In this document: in pieces, positions 18,570 through 26,262 of the stretch
How the letters are laid out: every line of letters begins with the position of its first letter
Numbering within the stretch: the stretch's first letter is position 1
Assembly (NCBI GenBank): GCA_022794295.1
Contig: JAAWEO010000001.1
Coordinates: 1 to 64,000 of the forward strand
Source of the DNA: Angelakisella sp.
Lineage (GTDB): Bacteria; Bacillota; Clostridia; Oscillospirales; Ruminococcaceae
DNA length: 64,000 bases
Direction: 5' to 3'
The notes under the pieces: model-generated
What the model saw: only the letters and a program-made list of their open reading frames with translations
Told to the model about the DNA's origin: nothing
Databases searched by the model: none
Program-made: the position numbers and the translations under genes

Positions 18570-20192
18570 TTATTCACTGATCTCCTGCTCGATCTGCACC
18601 CCGCCCCGGAGGCAGACGATGATCTTCTCCTTGGAGACTACCTTCACCATATCCACCAGCTGTCGGATGGTACTTTCCTCCCACTCGGCGATCTCCACAG
18701 GCGCCTGCTCCAGCGCTGTGACTGCATTTTCGATCCGTAGGAAGGCTCCAGCGTTTTTTTCTCTCTGCTCTTGAATGAAAGTGCGTTTTTCTTTCAGTGC
18801 AGTTACTTCATCCAGCAGACCCTTTAGCTGTTCTTGGTATTTTTGCATATCGTTTTCGCTGGCAGCGAGAGCCACCAGCTTTCCCACCTGCTGATCGATT
18901 TCCCCCAGCCGGATTTCGATGCCGGCAAGGCTGATCCCCTCTCCGGGGAAGGGGATAACTTCCTGCTCCATCGCATTTGAGATTTCATGGATGAGGCTGT
19001 CCTTTTGGCTCATCCCCTTGTTCACCGCCGCCAGAATTGCCCTCTGGAGGGATCCTTCCTCCAGTGTCGGGGAGTGATGGCAGTACCTTGTGCCGTAGTC
19101 CAAGCGGCTCACACAGCGCCACACGATGCGGGTCACACCGTTGCGCTTCCAAGTGCATCGGCGGTAGCGTGTCCCACATTCCCCACAGATGAGCCGTTCG
19201 GTCAGTGCATATTTGCTGGCGTAGGAGGTCAGCCCTGTGGATGCCGCCTTGGTGGGGCTTTTCTCCGCTTTGCGCCTTACCATCTCCGCCTGGACAGTAT
19301 CGTAGGTCCTGCGGTCCACGATACCCTTATGGTGGTTTTGGACCAGATACATAGGCAGCTGCCCGGTGTTCTTCACCGCCTTTTTGCTGATGCAGTCGGC
19401 GATGAAGGTCTTTTGCAGAAGGACATCCCCGCAGTATTTTTCGTTTGTCAGAATGCTGCGGATGGAGGCGATGCTCCATATGGTACCGCCGGTCACATTG
19501 AGGATGTTCTCCGATTCCAGCCAGTCCTTGATCTGCCGCAGGCTGGCTCCAGCGATGTAGCGTTTATAGATATTTCTTATGATCTCTGCCTGTTTGGGGA
19601 TGACCTCCGGCTCTCCATCCTCGCCTTTCTGATAGCCATAGAGATATTTGTAGACCATGATGGCCTTGCCCTCCCGCATGGCTTGGCGCTTGCCCCAGCG
19701 GACATTGGCGGAGATGCTCTCGCTTTCCGCTTGGGCGAAAGCCCCCAGCATGGTGATGAGGATCTCGCTGTCCGAGTCGAGGGTGTTGATATTCTCCTTC
19801 TCGAAGATGACCGCGATGCCCTGCTCCTTCAAGAGCCGGATGTACTTGAGGCAATCCACCGTATTCCGGGCAAATCGGGAGATGGACTTGGTGAGGATAA
19901 GGTCAATTTTTTTCTGCCTGCACTGTCGGATCATCCGCAGGAACTCGGGGCGCTTTCGGGCGGATGTGCCGGTAATGCCCTCATCGGCGAAGATACCGGC
20001 CATGGTCCACTCAGGGTTTCCCATGATCTTATTGGTGTAGAAGCTCTTTTGGGCCTCGTAGCTGCTCTGCTGTTCTTCCTCTGCGGTGGATACCCGGCAG
20101 TAGGCGGCTACCCGCAGCTGGCGCTTTATCTCGGATTGGGCAGATCGGGCTTTGGCAGGGATCACGATGACAGTGGGGGTGGCTATGGTCAT
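18570..20192 (-). CDS. Large serine recombinase, third of a tandem set
   Basis: A 540-aa large serine recombinase. The catalytic domain starts VAAYCRVSTAEEE with nucleophile Ser35, followed by DEGITGTSARKRPEF and SISRFARNTVD. The recombinase domain and a zinc ribbon (CGECGTRYRRCTWKR... CVSR) come next, then a C-terminal coiled coil. Such enzymes integrate and excise conjugative or mobilisable elements. The start overlaps the upstream gene by four bases, so three recombinase genes are co-translated leftward. Confidence 0.9.
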   Translation of the reverse strand: MTIATPTVIVIPAKARSAQSEIKRQLRVAAYCRVSTAEEEQQSSYEAQKSFYTNKIMGNPEWTMAGIFADEGITGTSARKRPEFLRMIRQCRQKKIDLILTKSISRFARNTVDCLKYIRLLKEQGIAVIFEKENINTLDSDSEILITMLGAFAQAESESISANVRWGKRQAMREGKAIMVYKYLYGYQKGEDGEPEVIPKQAEIIRNIYKRYIAGASLRQIKDWLESENILNVTGGTIWSIASIRSILTNEKYCGDVLLQKTFIADCISKKAVKNTGQLPMYLVQNHHKGIVDRRTYDTVQAEMVRRKAEKSPTKAASTGLTSYASKYALTERLICGECGTRYRRCTWKRNGVTRIVWRCVSRLDYGTRYCHHSPTLEEGSLQRAILAAVNKGMSQKDSLIHEISNAMEQEVIPFPGEGISLAGIEIRLGEIDQQVGKLVALAASENDMQKYQEQLKGLLDEVTALKEKRTFIQEQREKNAGAFLRIENAVTALEQAPVEIAEWEESTIRQLVDMVKVVSKEKIIVCLRGGVQIEQEISE

Positions 20193-20938
20193 GCGAGAAC
20201 TCTCCTTTCGATAGTCTGGTTATTTTTTAAGCGGATGGTGATGGAATCGCTCTTGATTCTGATTTCTGATATTGTGCTTTTCATCAGCTCAGCATCCAGT
20301 TCTTCCATCTTTTCTGCCTTGGCGAAGATGTGTCGGAGCCGCTGGGTTTCATATTCCTCGGCGGGGATGGCTTCATATTTGGCTGCTGCGATTTGAAGGA
20401 TCAGCTGACGGGCCTCATCTTCATCGATTGGCTGGCTTTCCATAACGGCTTCCAGCTCCGATTCCTGTTTTTCTGTGTGATGGAGAGCGATGACCTGTGC
20501 CGGTTGTTGGATGATCTCCGGTGATTCCACTAAGCTGTTCAGCAGGGTCAGGATCCGTCGCTCATCCTCCTTATTCACCTTTTGACCGCTTAGCCTGCGA
20601 AGGACCTTCTGCGCTTCGGTCAGCCAGGAAGGAAGCTGTTTGGTGCTGCGTTTTTGGGCGGCCTGCCGGAACAGGTCACTTTCGATGATCACAGGGCAGC
20701 CCTCTTTGCCGATATACCGCTCATCCTCCAAGATTCGGGCGACCATGTTTTTGTTCCACTGCCTGCCGGTATCGTAGGGGACAGGCTGGGCTTTCAGCAT
20801 CCTCACCAGATTTAGGTAACTGGCCCCTGTGGTGTACTGCCGGAAGATGGCTGTCACGATCTCCGCTTCTCTTTGGTCAATGACCGCCTTGCCCTGCTCC
20901 ATCCGGTAGCCGAAGGGGAACTTTCGATTCTTCACCAC
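20189..20938 (-). CDS. Recombinase-domain protein lacking the serine catalytic domain
   Basis: A 249-aa protein consisting of the middle DNA-binding Recombinase domain of large serine recombinases (FGYRMEQGKAVIDQREAEIV, then RILEDERYIGKEGCPVI) and a helical tail. The catalytic N-terminus with the nucleophilic Ser is absent, and the frame begins cleanly at MVKNRKFPFGY, so this is not an obvious truncation. It probably acts as an accessory subunit or directionality factor for its two neighbours, which it overlaps at both ends. Confidence 0.8.
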   Translation of the reverse strand: MVKNRKFPFGYRMEQGKAVIDQREAEIVTAIFRQYTTGASYLNLVRMLKAQPVPYDTGRQWNKNMVARILEDERYIGKEGCPVIIESDLFRQAAQKRSTKQLPSWLTEAQKVLRRLSGQKVNKEDERRILTLLNSLVESPEIIQQPAQVIALHHTEKQESELEAVMESQPIDEDEARQLILQIAAAKYEAIPAEEYETQRLRHIFAKAEKMEELDAELMKSTISEIRIKSDSITIRLKNNQTIERRVLA

Positions 20939-22521
20939 CGCACCGTCCTTTCTATGGCTTCCGGCAACTCCAAGCCGTTTTTCAGCCGGAAGCGTATCCT
21001 TTCGTTGCTCTCCACGATGACCTTCTCCACCAGCTCCCCGAACAGGCCGCTGTCGAAGGACTCGAGGAAATCCGGCCCTGACTCCAGTACATCCAGCATT
21101 TCACTGGTATCCTGCAGGGTGGTGTCCTCGTCTGCGTCCAGCAGTCTGGCTTTCTCCTGCTTTGCTGCGCGGATCTGTACCCCGATGCTGTTCTGTTGGG
21201 ATATGAAAATGTCAGGATCGATGAGCCCCTGCTTTTTCAGCTGGGACAGTATCTGATCCTGACTGGATAGGTCGGCGATCCGCTTATTCAGTTCTACGAT
21301 GTCCAAGCTCCACAGCATCCTGCGGTTGCGGATAGCTTGAATGGAGGCTTCAATCTGCGTGAGGATCTCGGGGTGGTGCTTTAGATTGTAGTACAGACGG
21401 AGGAAGGCTTTATAGAAGGTTTCCTGTGGAATTTGCTGAATCGGGCATCTTTCTTTTTCTGTATCATGGGTTCGGCAGGTCCAGTAAATCCTTCCGCCGC
21501 ACAGCTTTTTTCGGAAAGCAGTTCCGCAGTGACCACAGTATATTTTCTGCGCCAAAGGCATCCCCTGTGTCCTTGCGGTCGTTACCTTTTTGCAACGCTG
21601 TTGGATCAACTGTTGGGCGTTCTCAAAAGTTTCTTTGCTGACGATAGGAGGATTGCTGCCGGGTACAAAGTATTGTGGGACATCGCCATGGTTTCGCTTT
21701 TTGATACGAGGGAAGGTGTCTGTTGTGAATCTCTTTTGCAGAAGCGCGTTTCCGACATATCGTTCATTTCGCAGGATATATCGAATGATGCCAGGTGTCC
21801 AGCTGGGCTTATCATTTCGCTTGGGGATGTCCATTGAAGCAATCTGAGCTGCAATTTTTTCACAACCCACTCCAGAGAGAAACTGCCGGAAGATCAGCTG
21901 GACGATTTCCGCTTCTTGTGGGTGGATCTGCAGCTTTCCGTCAACCAGACGGTAACCGAAGGGAGCCTTGCAAGTGTTGAAGCTCCCGTTTTCCATCCGT
22001 TTCTGGTAGCTCCACCGCATATTACCGGAGATGCTCTGGCTCTCGGCCTGGGCGCAGGCGGCGAGGACTGCGGTGAGCATTTCCCCCGTCATGGCGGAGG
22101 TGTCGATGCCTTGTTCCTCGAAGGTGATCCCGACACCCAACTGCTTCAGCTCCCGGATGGCCTCCAAACACTCCTTAGTATTTCTGGCGAATCGGGAGAC
22201 GGACTTGACCAGTACCCGGTCGATCTTTCCCTTCCGGCAGTCGGAGAGGAGCCGCTGGAACTCTTTTCGCTTCTCTGCGGATGTGCCGGTGATCCCCTCA
22301 TCGGCGTAGAGGTCTACCATGATCCAGTTCTCCTTGCCGGAGATGAGGGTATTGTAGTAGTTCAGTTGGGCGGCGTAGGAGTGCAGTTGTTCCTCCGAGG
22401 AGGAGCTGACTCTGGCGTAGGCCGCGACCCGGAGTTTTGCGGTCTGAGGCCGCTCAGCGGCTTCAATGGTAATGACCCGCCGCAGGGCCGATGTGCCGTT
22501 GACCAGTTTGTTTTCTGCCAT
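20932..22521 (-). CDS. Large serine recombinase, first of the tandem set
   Basis: A 529-aa large serine recombinase: LRVAAYARVSSSSEEQ with nucleophile Ser39, then DEGITGTSAEKRKEF and SVSRFARNTKE, a recombinase domain, a zinc ribbon (CGHCGTAFRKKLCGG... CRTH) and a coiled-coil C-terminus. It is paralogous to the enzyme ending at 18570. The three overlapping genes form a set of the kind found at one end of Clostridial integrative elements. The start is followed upstream by a small conserved gene at 22604. Confidence 0.9.
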   Translation of the reverse strand: MAENKLVNGTSALRRVITIEAAERPQTAKLRVAAYARVSSSSEEQLHSYAAQLNYYNTLISGKENWIMVDLYADEGITGTSAEKRKEFQRLLSDCRKGKIDRVLVKSVSRFARNTKECLEAIRELKQLGVGITFEEQGIDTSAMTGEMLTAVLAACAQAESQSISGNMRWSYQKRMENGSFNTCKAPFGYRLVDGKLQIHPQEAEIVQLIFRQFLSGVGCEKIAAQIASMDIPKRNDKPSWTPGIIRYILRNERYVGNALLQKRFTTDTFPRIKKRNHGDVPQYFVPGSNPPIVSKETFENAQQLIQQRCKKVTTARTQGMPLAQKIYCGHCGTAFRKKLCGGRIYWTCRTHDTEKERCPIQQIPQETFYKAFLRLYYNLKHHPEILTQIEASIQAIRNRRMLWSLDIVELNKRIADLSSQDQILSQLKKQGLIDPDIFISQQNSIGVQIRAAKQEKARLLDADEDTTLQDTSEMLDVLESGPDFLESFDSGLFGELVEKVIVESNERIRFRLKNGLELPEAIERTVRW

Positions 22522-22603
22522 TTCTCTCCCTCCTTTCCAACCAACAATACCACAAAAGTTAAGGTAAAGCTATCACCAAAGGTAATGAAAATACCGCTGC
22601 AGA

Positions 22604-22756
22604 TCAGAGGAAAAGGACAATGTCAACATTGTTTTTCACAGCGATCCGGGCGGCGATTTTTCTGGCTTCTTTCTCTGTAATGAGGCTGTTTTTTACCAGA
22701 TGCCGAAGCAGGTTGACGATGCCGCAGTAGTCCACATTCACATTTCTTTCTGTCAC
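22604..22756 (-). CDS. Small conserved protein upstream of the recombinases
   Basis: A 50-aa protein with a GTG start preceded by AAAGGAGG at 7-base spacing. It reads TERNVNVDYCGIVNLLRHLV and continues with a helix-turn-helix-like KNSLITEKEARKIAARIAV. Short proteins of this kind often lie directly before large serine recombinase genes in Firmicute elements. Its role is unknown; regulation of recombination is a guess. Confidence 0.6.
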   Translation of the reverse strand: MTERNVNVDYCGIVNLLRHLVKNSLITEKEARKIAARIAVKNNVDIVLFL

Positions 22757-23383
22757 TTTGTAGCCTCCTTTTTCTTTCTGTCTTGATCTCACAAGAACAG
22801 GGGCCTCCTGCCTTTTTTCGTTGGACAGCCTATCGAGTTGGCTAAACGATAGGGCATGGAGACCCCTGTGGTTTCTAAAATCAAGAGCTTTTCCTGATTT
22901 TGGTTGCTTGCCCGTATTCGACACTACTCCCCCAGGCGTGGGCGGCACACAGCACCAGACTTGGCGTCTCGTCCGAGAATTTCACTCCCCCGAGGATCTC
23001 TCCGGGCTGCCCCCATTGCTTGAGGCTGTGGCTGGGCAGGGGTATCATTGTAGGTGGATGAGGTCATGGCGGGGATGCCTGCCACAGCATCCCTTGGGCT
23101 GGATGGATCCGCTCGCCGCCTTATTTGCCGCTTTGACAGAGGATTCAAAACTAAAGAGCTTTTTCTTCTCAGCTGGCTTTTCTTCTCTCTGCAGGTGGGT
23201 CTTGGCGCATCCTGGGCCCGGTCGCTTTTCCCTTCCGGGCTCATCCACTAAGCGTTGCGCTGCTGTCGGTTATTCGGTTTTCAAGGTTCGTGGCCAACTT
23301 CCTTGGCTCAATTTCTATTGTAATCGCTCGGAAAGAGGTTTTCAGTACCCTCGTAGCCACATTTGTGTGGCTTGTAGCCACAA
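22757..23383. other. Gene-free stretch between recombinase operon and XRE gene
   Basis: About 630 bases in which I find no gene. It contains small dyads: CCTATCG/CGATAGG (22828-22852), a GGGGCCTCC ... GGAGACCCC pair enclosing it, and AGCCACA/TGTGGCT (23356-23373). The position, next to integrase-type genes, would suit an attachment site or recombinase promoter, but no sequence proves this. Confidence 0.4.
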
Positions 23384-23668
23384 TCACAGTTTTTGAACAA
23401 GCGCAGCAAGCTGTCCAACAGCCAAAGTTAGGTCATTTTTCAAGACTTCGTTCTCAGACCGACCAAACAGGAGATAGTCAGTGGACACATCGAAGATGCT
23501 TGCGAATACGATCAAGAGATCAATCGAGCAGCAACGCTTTCCGTTCTCGATTTTTGCAATATGACTCCGCTCGGTACTCGCTCTTTCTGCCAGGGTTTCC
23601 TGTGTCATTCCTCTGGAAACTCGAAGCTGCTGGATCCTTTCGCCAAACGCTTTCTGGTCAAATCTCAT
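23384..23668 (-). CDS. XRE-family helix-turn-helix regulator
   Basis: A 94-aa DNA-binding protein that is almost entirely an HTH_3 domain: FGERIQQLRVSRGMTQETLAERASTERSHIAKIENGKR, with helix-turn-helix around residues 18-45. The tail (STDYLLFGRS, then a short helix) is the usual XRE ending. It is likely a repressor of element genes. It is transcribed leftward, towards the recombinases, and is separated from the ImmA operon by a region with a long inverted repeat. Confidence 0.85.
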   Translation of the reverse strand: MRFDQKAFGERIQQLRVSRGMTQETLAERASTERSHIAKIENGKRCCSIDLLIVFASIFDVSTDYLLFGRSENEVLKNDLTLAVGQLAALVQKL

Positions 23669-23717
23669 TGTAAAAATCCTTTCCGCTGGCCGGGAGCGGA
23701 AAGAACGGGATAAAAAA

Positions 23718-23826
23718 GGAGCCGCATGACGGTGACTGTCTTTGCCTAATACCGTAGAAACAAAAGCCTTATAGAAAGACTTCTGATTTCATGCGGCTTA
23801 GGAAGACAGCACCGTTCAGTGGCTCC
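23718..23826. repeat. Long imperfect inverted repeat between regulator genes
   Basis: The left arm is GGAGCC...CGGTG.CTGTCTT (23718-23742) and the right arm AAGACAGCACCG...GGCTCC (23803-23826). A second alternative pairing, GAGCCGCATGA with TCATGCGGCTT, uses the same left arm. The two mutually exclusive pairings resemble an attenuator or a structured RNA. It could equally be an att-like or foldback remnant. Confidence 0.4.
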
Positions 23827-23885
23827 ATAGCACAGTCCATGTAGTTATTCTATTTTATAGGGCACCCGCCCTGGGGGAAACAATA

Positions 23886-24116
23886 TCAGATCCGCTTTCT
23901 TCTCATGCTGAGGACATCGAAAACAACTTCTTCTCCGCAGTGCTTGCATTTGGTCTGCACATGGCCCCTGGCGTCTTGAAACACAACGATGGCATTTCTC
24001 TGGCAATAGGGGCATTTGATGGTCCTGCGCTGCTGGGAGGCGATAGCTTCTCTTGCCCGGATGACCTTCGCCATCACCTCCGGGGGCGGAGCAGTTACTC
24101 TAATGTTCTTGTTCAT
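23886..24116 (-). CDS. Small zinc-ribbon protein
   Basis: A 76-aa protein with two CxxC pairs (CPYCQRN and CKHCGEE), so a zinc ribbon, and a basic C-terminus (MRRKRI). The start at 24116 is two bases after the stop of the upstream peptidase gene, so it belongs to that leftward operon. A nucleic-acid-binding or regulatory role is plausible but unproven. Confidence 0.7.
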   Translation of the reverse strand: MNKNIRVTAPPPEVMAKVIRAREAIASQQRRTIKCPYCQRNAIVVFQDARGHVQTKCKHCGEEVVFDVLSMRRKRI

Positions 24117-24118
24117 CT

Positions 24119-24856
24119 TTAAGCCCACCTTATTTTTGGCGGTTCGCAGAATTCCCAGGAAGGATGATCTTCCAGGTATCCCAGCTCTCTCAGTCGGATA
24201 ACCATGGCGGATCGGGATGCCCCGAAGCTCTGGCAAAGATGATCCAGAACCTGCTGATCTGAGAAAGTGAATCTTCCCTGGTAATTTTTGAAGGGACTTT
24301 TCTTTCCCCACTGGCGGATCACGAAAGAAATCTCCCTCTGGGGCATAAGGATCGCCGCCCCCAGCACATTGGCCTGCCATTCGTTCCAGTCCTCCCGGGT
24401 TTTCAGATCCCGCAGAGAGTATGCTTTTCGGGGGGAGTAGCTTTTTCGGCAGCTGCTCTTTATCTCCTCTGATTCCATCTGAAAGAGGATCTGGTGGGCG
24501 CACTCATGGGCGAGGGTAAATCGCCGCTTGCCGCACAGCCTTTTGACCTGTCCCGGCTGAATAAAGCTGTCATCCAAGACGACCTCTCCTTCCCGAAGGG
24601 GGATCGTCTGGATTCTGCCCTTTTCCTCCAGGATAAACTGGGTATCGGAATAAGCTGTAACCCCGCAGACGCTTCCGTCCGAGGAGAGGTGAGCGAAGGA
24701 CACCTGCAGGTCAAGGTATTCTTTGGCGAACTGGTCGATCATGGTCGGCAGGATGCTGTCCTTTTCTTCTTCTGGGTTGATCCCGAAAAAGAAGCGGTTA
24801 AAGTCATCTGTCACCGCCATCGCCATCTCCTCCAGCTTGGCATGAGATAGGATCAT
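24119..24856 (-). CDS. ImmA/IrrE-family metallopeptidase
   Basis: A 245-aa protein with the zinc protease motif HECAH at 117-121 (TLAHECAHQILF) and a downstream EWQANVLGAAILMP segment that supplies the third ligand region, as in ImmA/IrrE. Members cleave XRE-type repressors to derepress mobile elements or stress genes. A winged-helix-like C-terminus (CQSFGASRSAMVIRLRELGYL) follows. The ATG overlaps the previous stop (ATGA). It lies in one operon with the 24853 and 23886 genes, opposite an XRE/ImmA pair. Confidence 0.85.
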   Translation of the reverse strand: MILSHAKLEEMAMAVTDDFNRFFFGINPEEEKDSILPTMIDQFAKEYLDLQVSFAHLSSDGSVCGVTAYSDTQFILEEKGRIQTIPLREGEVVLDDSFIQPGQVKRLCGKRRFTLAHECAHQILFQMESEEIKSSCRKSYSPRKAYSLRDLKTREDWNEWQANVLGAAILMPQREISFVIRQWGKKSPFKNYQGRFTFSDQQVLDHLCQSFGASRSAMVIRLRELGYLEDHPSWEFCEPPKIRWA

Positions 24857-25113
24857 CTCCAGCCCCCCTTTGCTTCCACAAACCATTTGTCACTTCCGCT
24901 TTCGTGGAACAGAAAAGTTTCTTTTCCGCCGATCACCACCGTATAGCGGATCCCAAAACCTCCCACCTTTGCGGCGGCGCGGCACTTGCGCCTCAGCCTA
25001 TCGACCTCAAAAGACTGCCCGTCCTCCCAGCGAATGAGCCGGGGCAGAAGGTTGCCCTCCGGATCTACATCCAGATTGACCGATACATATACTTTTCTTC
25101 GCTGTATTTCCAT
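24853..25113 (-). CDS. Small conserved element protein of unknown function
   Basis: An 86-aa, beta-rich basic protein (VYVSVNLDVDPEGNLLPRLIRW, then RKCRAAAKVGGFGIRYTV). I recognise no domain. It is the first gene of the leftward operon driven by a strong promoter at 25185-25214 and overlaps the peptidase gene by four bases, which suggests a shared task with it. Confidence 0.65.
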   Translation of the reverse strand: MEIQRRKVYVSVNLDVDPEGNLLPRLIRWEDGQSFEVDRLRRKCRAAAKVGGFGIRYTVVIGGKETFLFHESGSDKWFVEAKGGWR

Positions 25114-25184
25114 AGTGACCTCCTTGACATCCTTCCGGCTTCGTGATATGATTTCGTTGTAAACGTTTGTTCCTTGGCAGACCC

Positions 25185-25214
25185 ATTATAATACGAACGA
25201 GCATTCTTTGTCAA
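25185..25214 (-). promoter_or_regulatory. Strong promoter for the leftward ImmA operon, in a divergent control region
   Basis: Reading leftward: TTGACA (25209-25214), an 18-base spacer and TATAAT (25185-25190), both perfect. It lies between the 86-aa gene and the divergent XRE gene at 25261. TTTGTTC occurs twice in the region and CGAACGA once, candidates for regulator half-sites. Confidence 0.7.
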
Positions 25215-25260
25215 TGCTTTTGTGAATATTTGTTCGGAAATTTCGAGGAGGGCCTTCAAA

Positions 25261-25689
25261 ATGGATTTTAAGCATCGCCTGAAGCAAAGAAGGACGGAGT
25301 TATCGATGACTCAGACGGAACTGGCCCAAAAGACCGGCGTCACCCTTCGGACAATACAGTATTACGAAAATGGGGATCGCAGCCCTGCCAACATTGAGAT
25401 TGCGCAGAAACTGGCGGTCGCGCTGGATACCAATGTGGAATATCTTTTGGGCAGCGGCGGCAAGCTGGTGGTGATGGCCCATGAGCAGGGCGGCGCAAAA
25501 GCCGCCAAAGATGTCGATGAGCTGGTCAGCGAGGTACAGGGGCTCTTTGCCGGGGGCCGCTTAGATGATGAAGCGATGGATGGCGTGATGGAAGCTCTGT
25601 TCACCGCTTATATGATGGCGAAAAAGAAAAACCGGAAATACACGCCGAAGAAGTATCGAAAAGATAAACCGGAAGAACCAAAGGCGTGA
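25261..25689 (+). CDS. XRE-family repressor
   Basis: A 142-aa protein. The N-terminal HTH_3 domain is clear (FKHRLKQRRTELSMTQTELAQKTGVTLRTIQYYENG, residues 3-38), with the typical LDTNVEYLLGSGG ending. A helical region and a basic Lys-rich tail follow. It is an immunity-repressor type protein. Its neighbour at 25736 is an ImmA peptidase, the known antagonist pairing. The start at 25261 follows GAGGAGGG. Confidence 0.88.
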   Translation: MDFKHRLKQRRTELSMTQTELAQKTGVTLRTIQYYENGDRSPANIEIAQKLAVALDTNVEYLLGSGGKLVVMAHEQGGAKAAKDVDELVSEVQGLFAGGRLDDEAMDGVMEALFTAYMMAKKKNRKYTPKKYRKDKPEEPKA

Positions 25690-25735
25690 AATATTCCTAA
25701 TTTTTGATCCCTCACCGGATACAGGAGGTGGGACA

Positions 25736-26245
25736 GTGAATTCTGAATATCTTTATGAGGCCGGCAGCCGCATTGTAAAACGCTGTGGAAATAGGGATCC
25801 TTTTGCGATTGCAGAAAATCTGGGGATAGAGGTCATATACTGCAACCATTTTGGCCCTCTCAAAGGGATGTATCGTGTCGTGAAACGATGCCGCTTTATT
25901 TTTATCAACAATGCTCTGTCGGAGCGAATGCAGAAGATCGTCTGCGCCCATGAGATCGGTCATGACCAACTTCATCGTCATCTGGCAAAGGGTGGGGCGA
26001 TCCGGGAGTTTATGCTGTACGATATGACCATCCGGCCCGAATACGAGGCAAATGTGGTAGCGGCAGATATGCTTTTGGATACAGAGGAAATACTGGAATA
26101 TATTTATGAGGATCACTACTCTGTGGAGCAGATCACCAAGGCGATGGGAACTGACCAGAATCTGGTGGCACTGAAGATCGAGTGTCTGGTCAACGCTGGA
26201 TATGAGCTGCCCAAAATGGCCCACCGAAGTGATTTCTTGGCTTAA
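25736..26245 (+). CDS. immA: ImmA/IrrE-family metallopeptidase (ImmA)
   Basis: A 169-aa protein with the HEIGH zinc motif at 72-76 (IVCAHEIGHDQLH) and the family's YEANVVAADMLL segment carrying the third ligand. It is expected to cleave the XRE repressor encoded just upstream, as in the ImmR-ImmA pair of ICEBs1. The GTG start follows GGAGGTGGGACA. The Y-family polymerase gene begins 17 bases after its stop, so the three may be co-expressed under repressor control. Confidence 0.85.
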   Translation: MNSEYLYEAGSRIVKRCGNRDPFAIAENLGIEVIYCNHFGPLKGMYRVVKRCRFIFINNALSERMQKIVCAHEIGHDQLHRHLAKGGAIREFMLYDMTIRPEYEANVVAADMLLDTEEILEYIYEDHYSVEQITKAMGTDQNLVALKIECLVNAGYELPKMAHRSDFLA

Positions 26246-26262
26246 CGGGGAATACTGACACT

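Noticed and set aside
18987..20396. A 469-aa open frame antisense to the serine recombinases
   Set aside because: It crosses two real recombinase genes on the other strand and encodes low-complexity shadow sequence.
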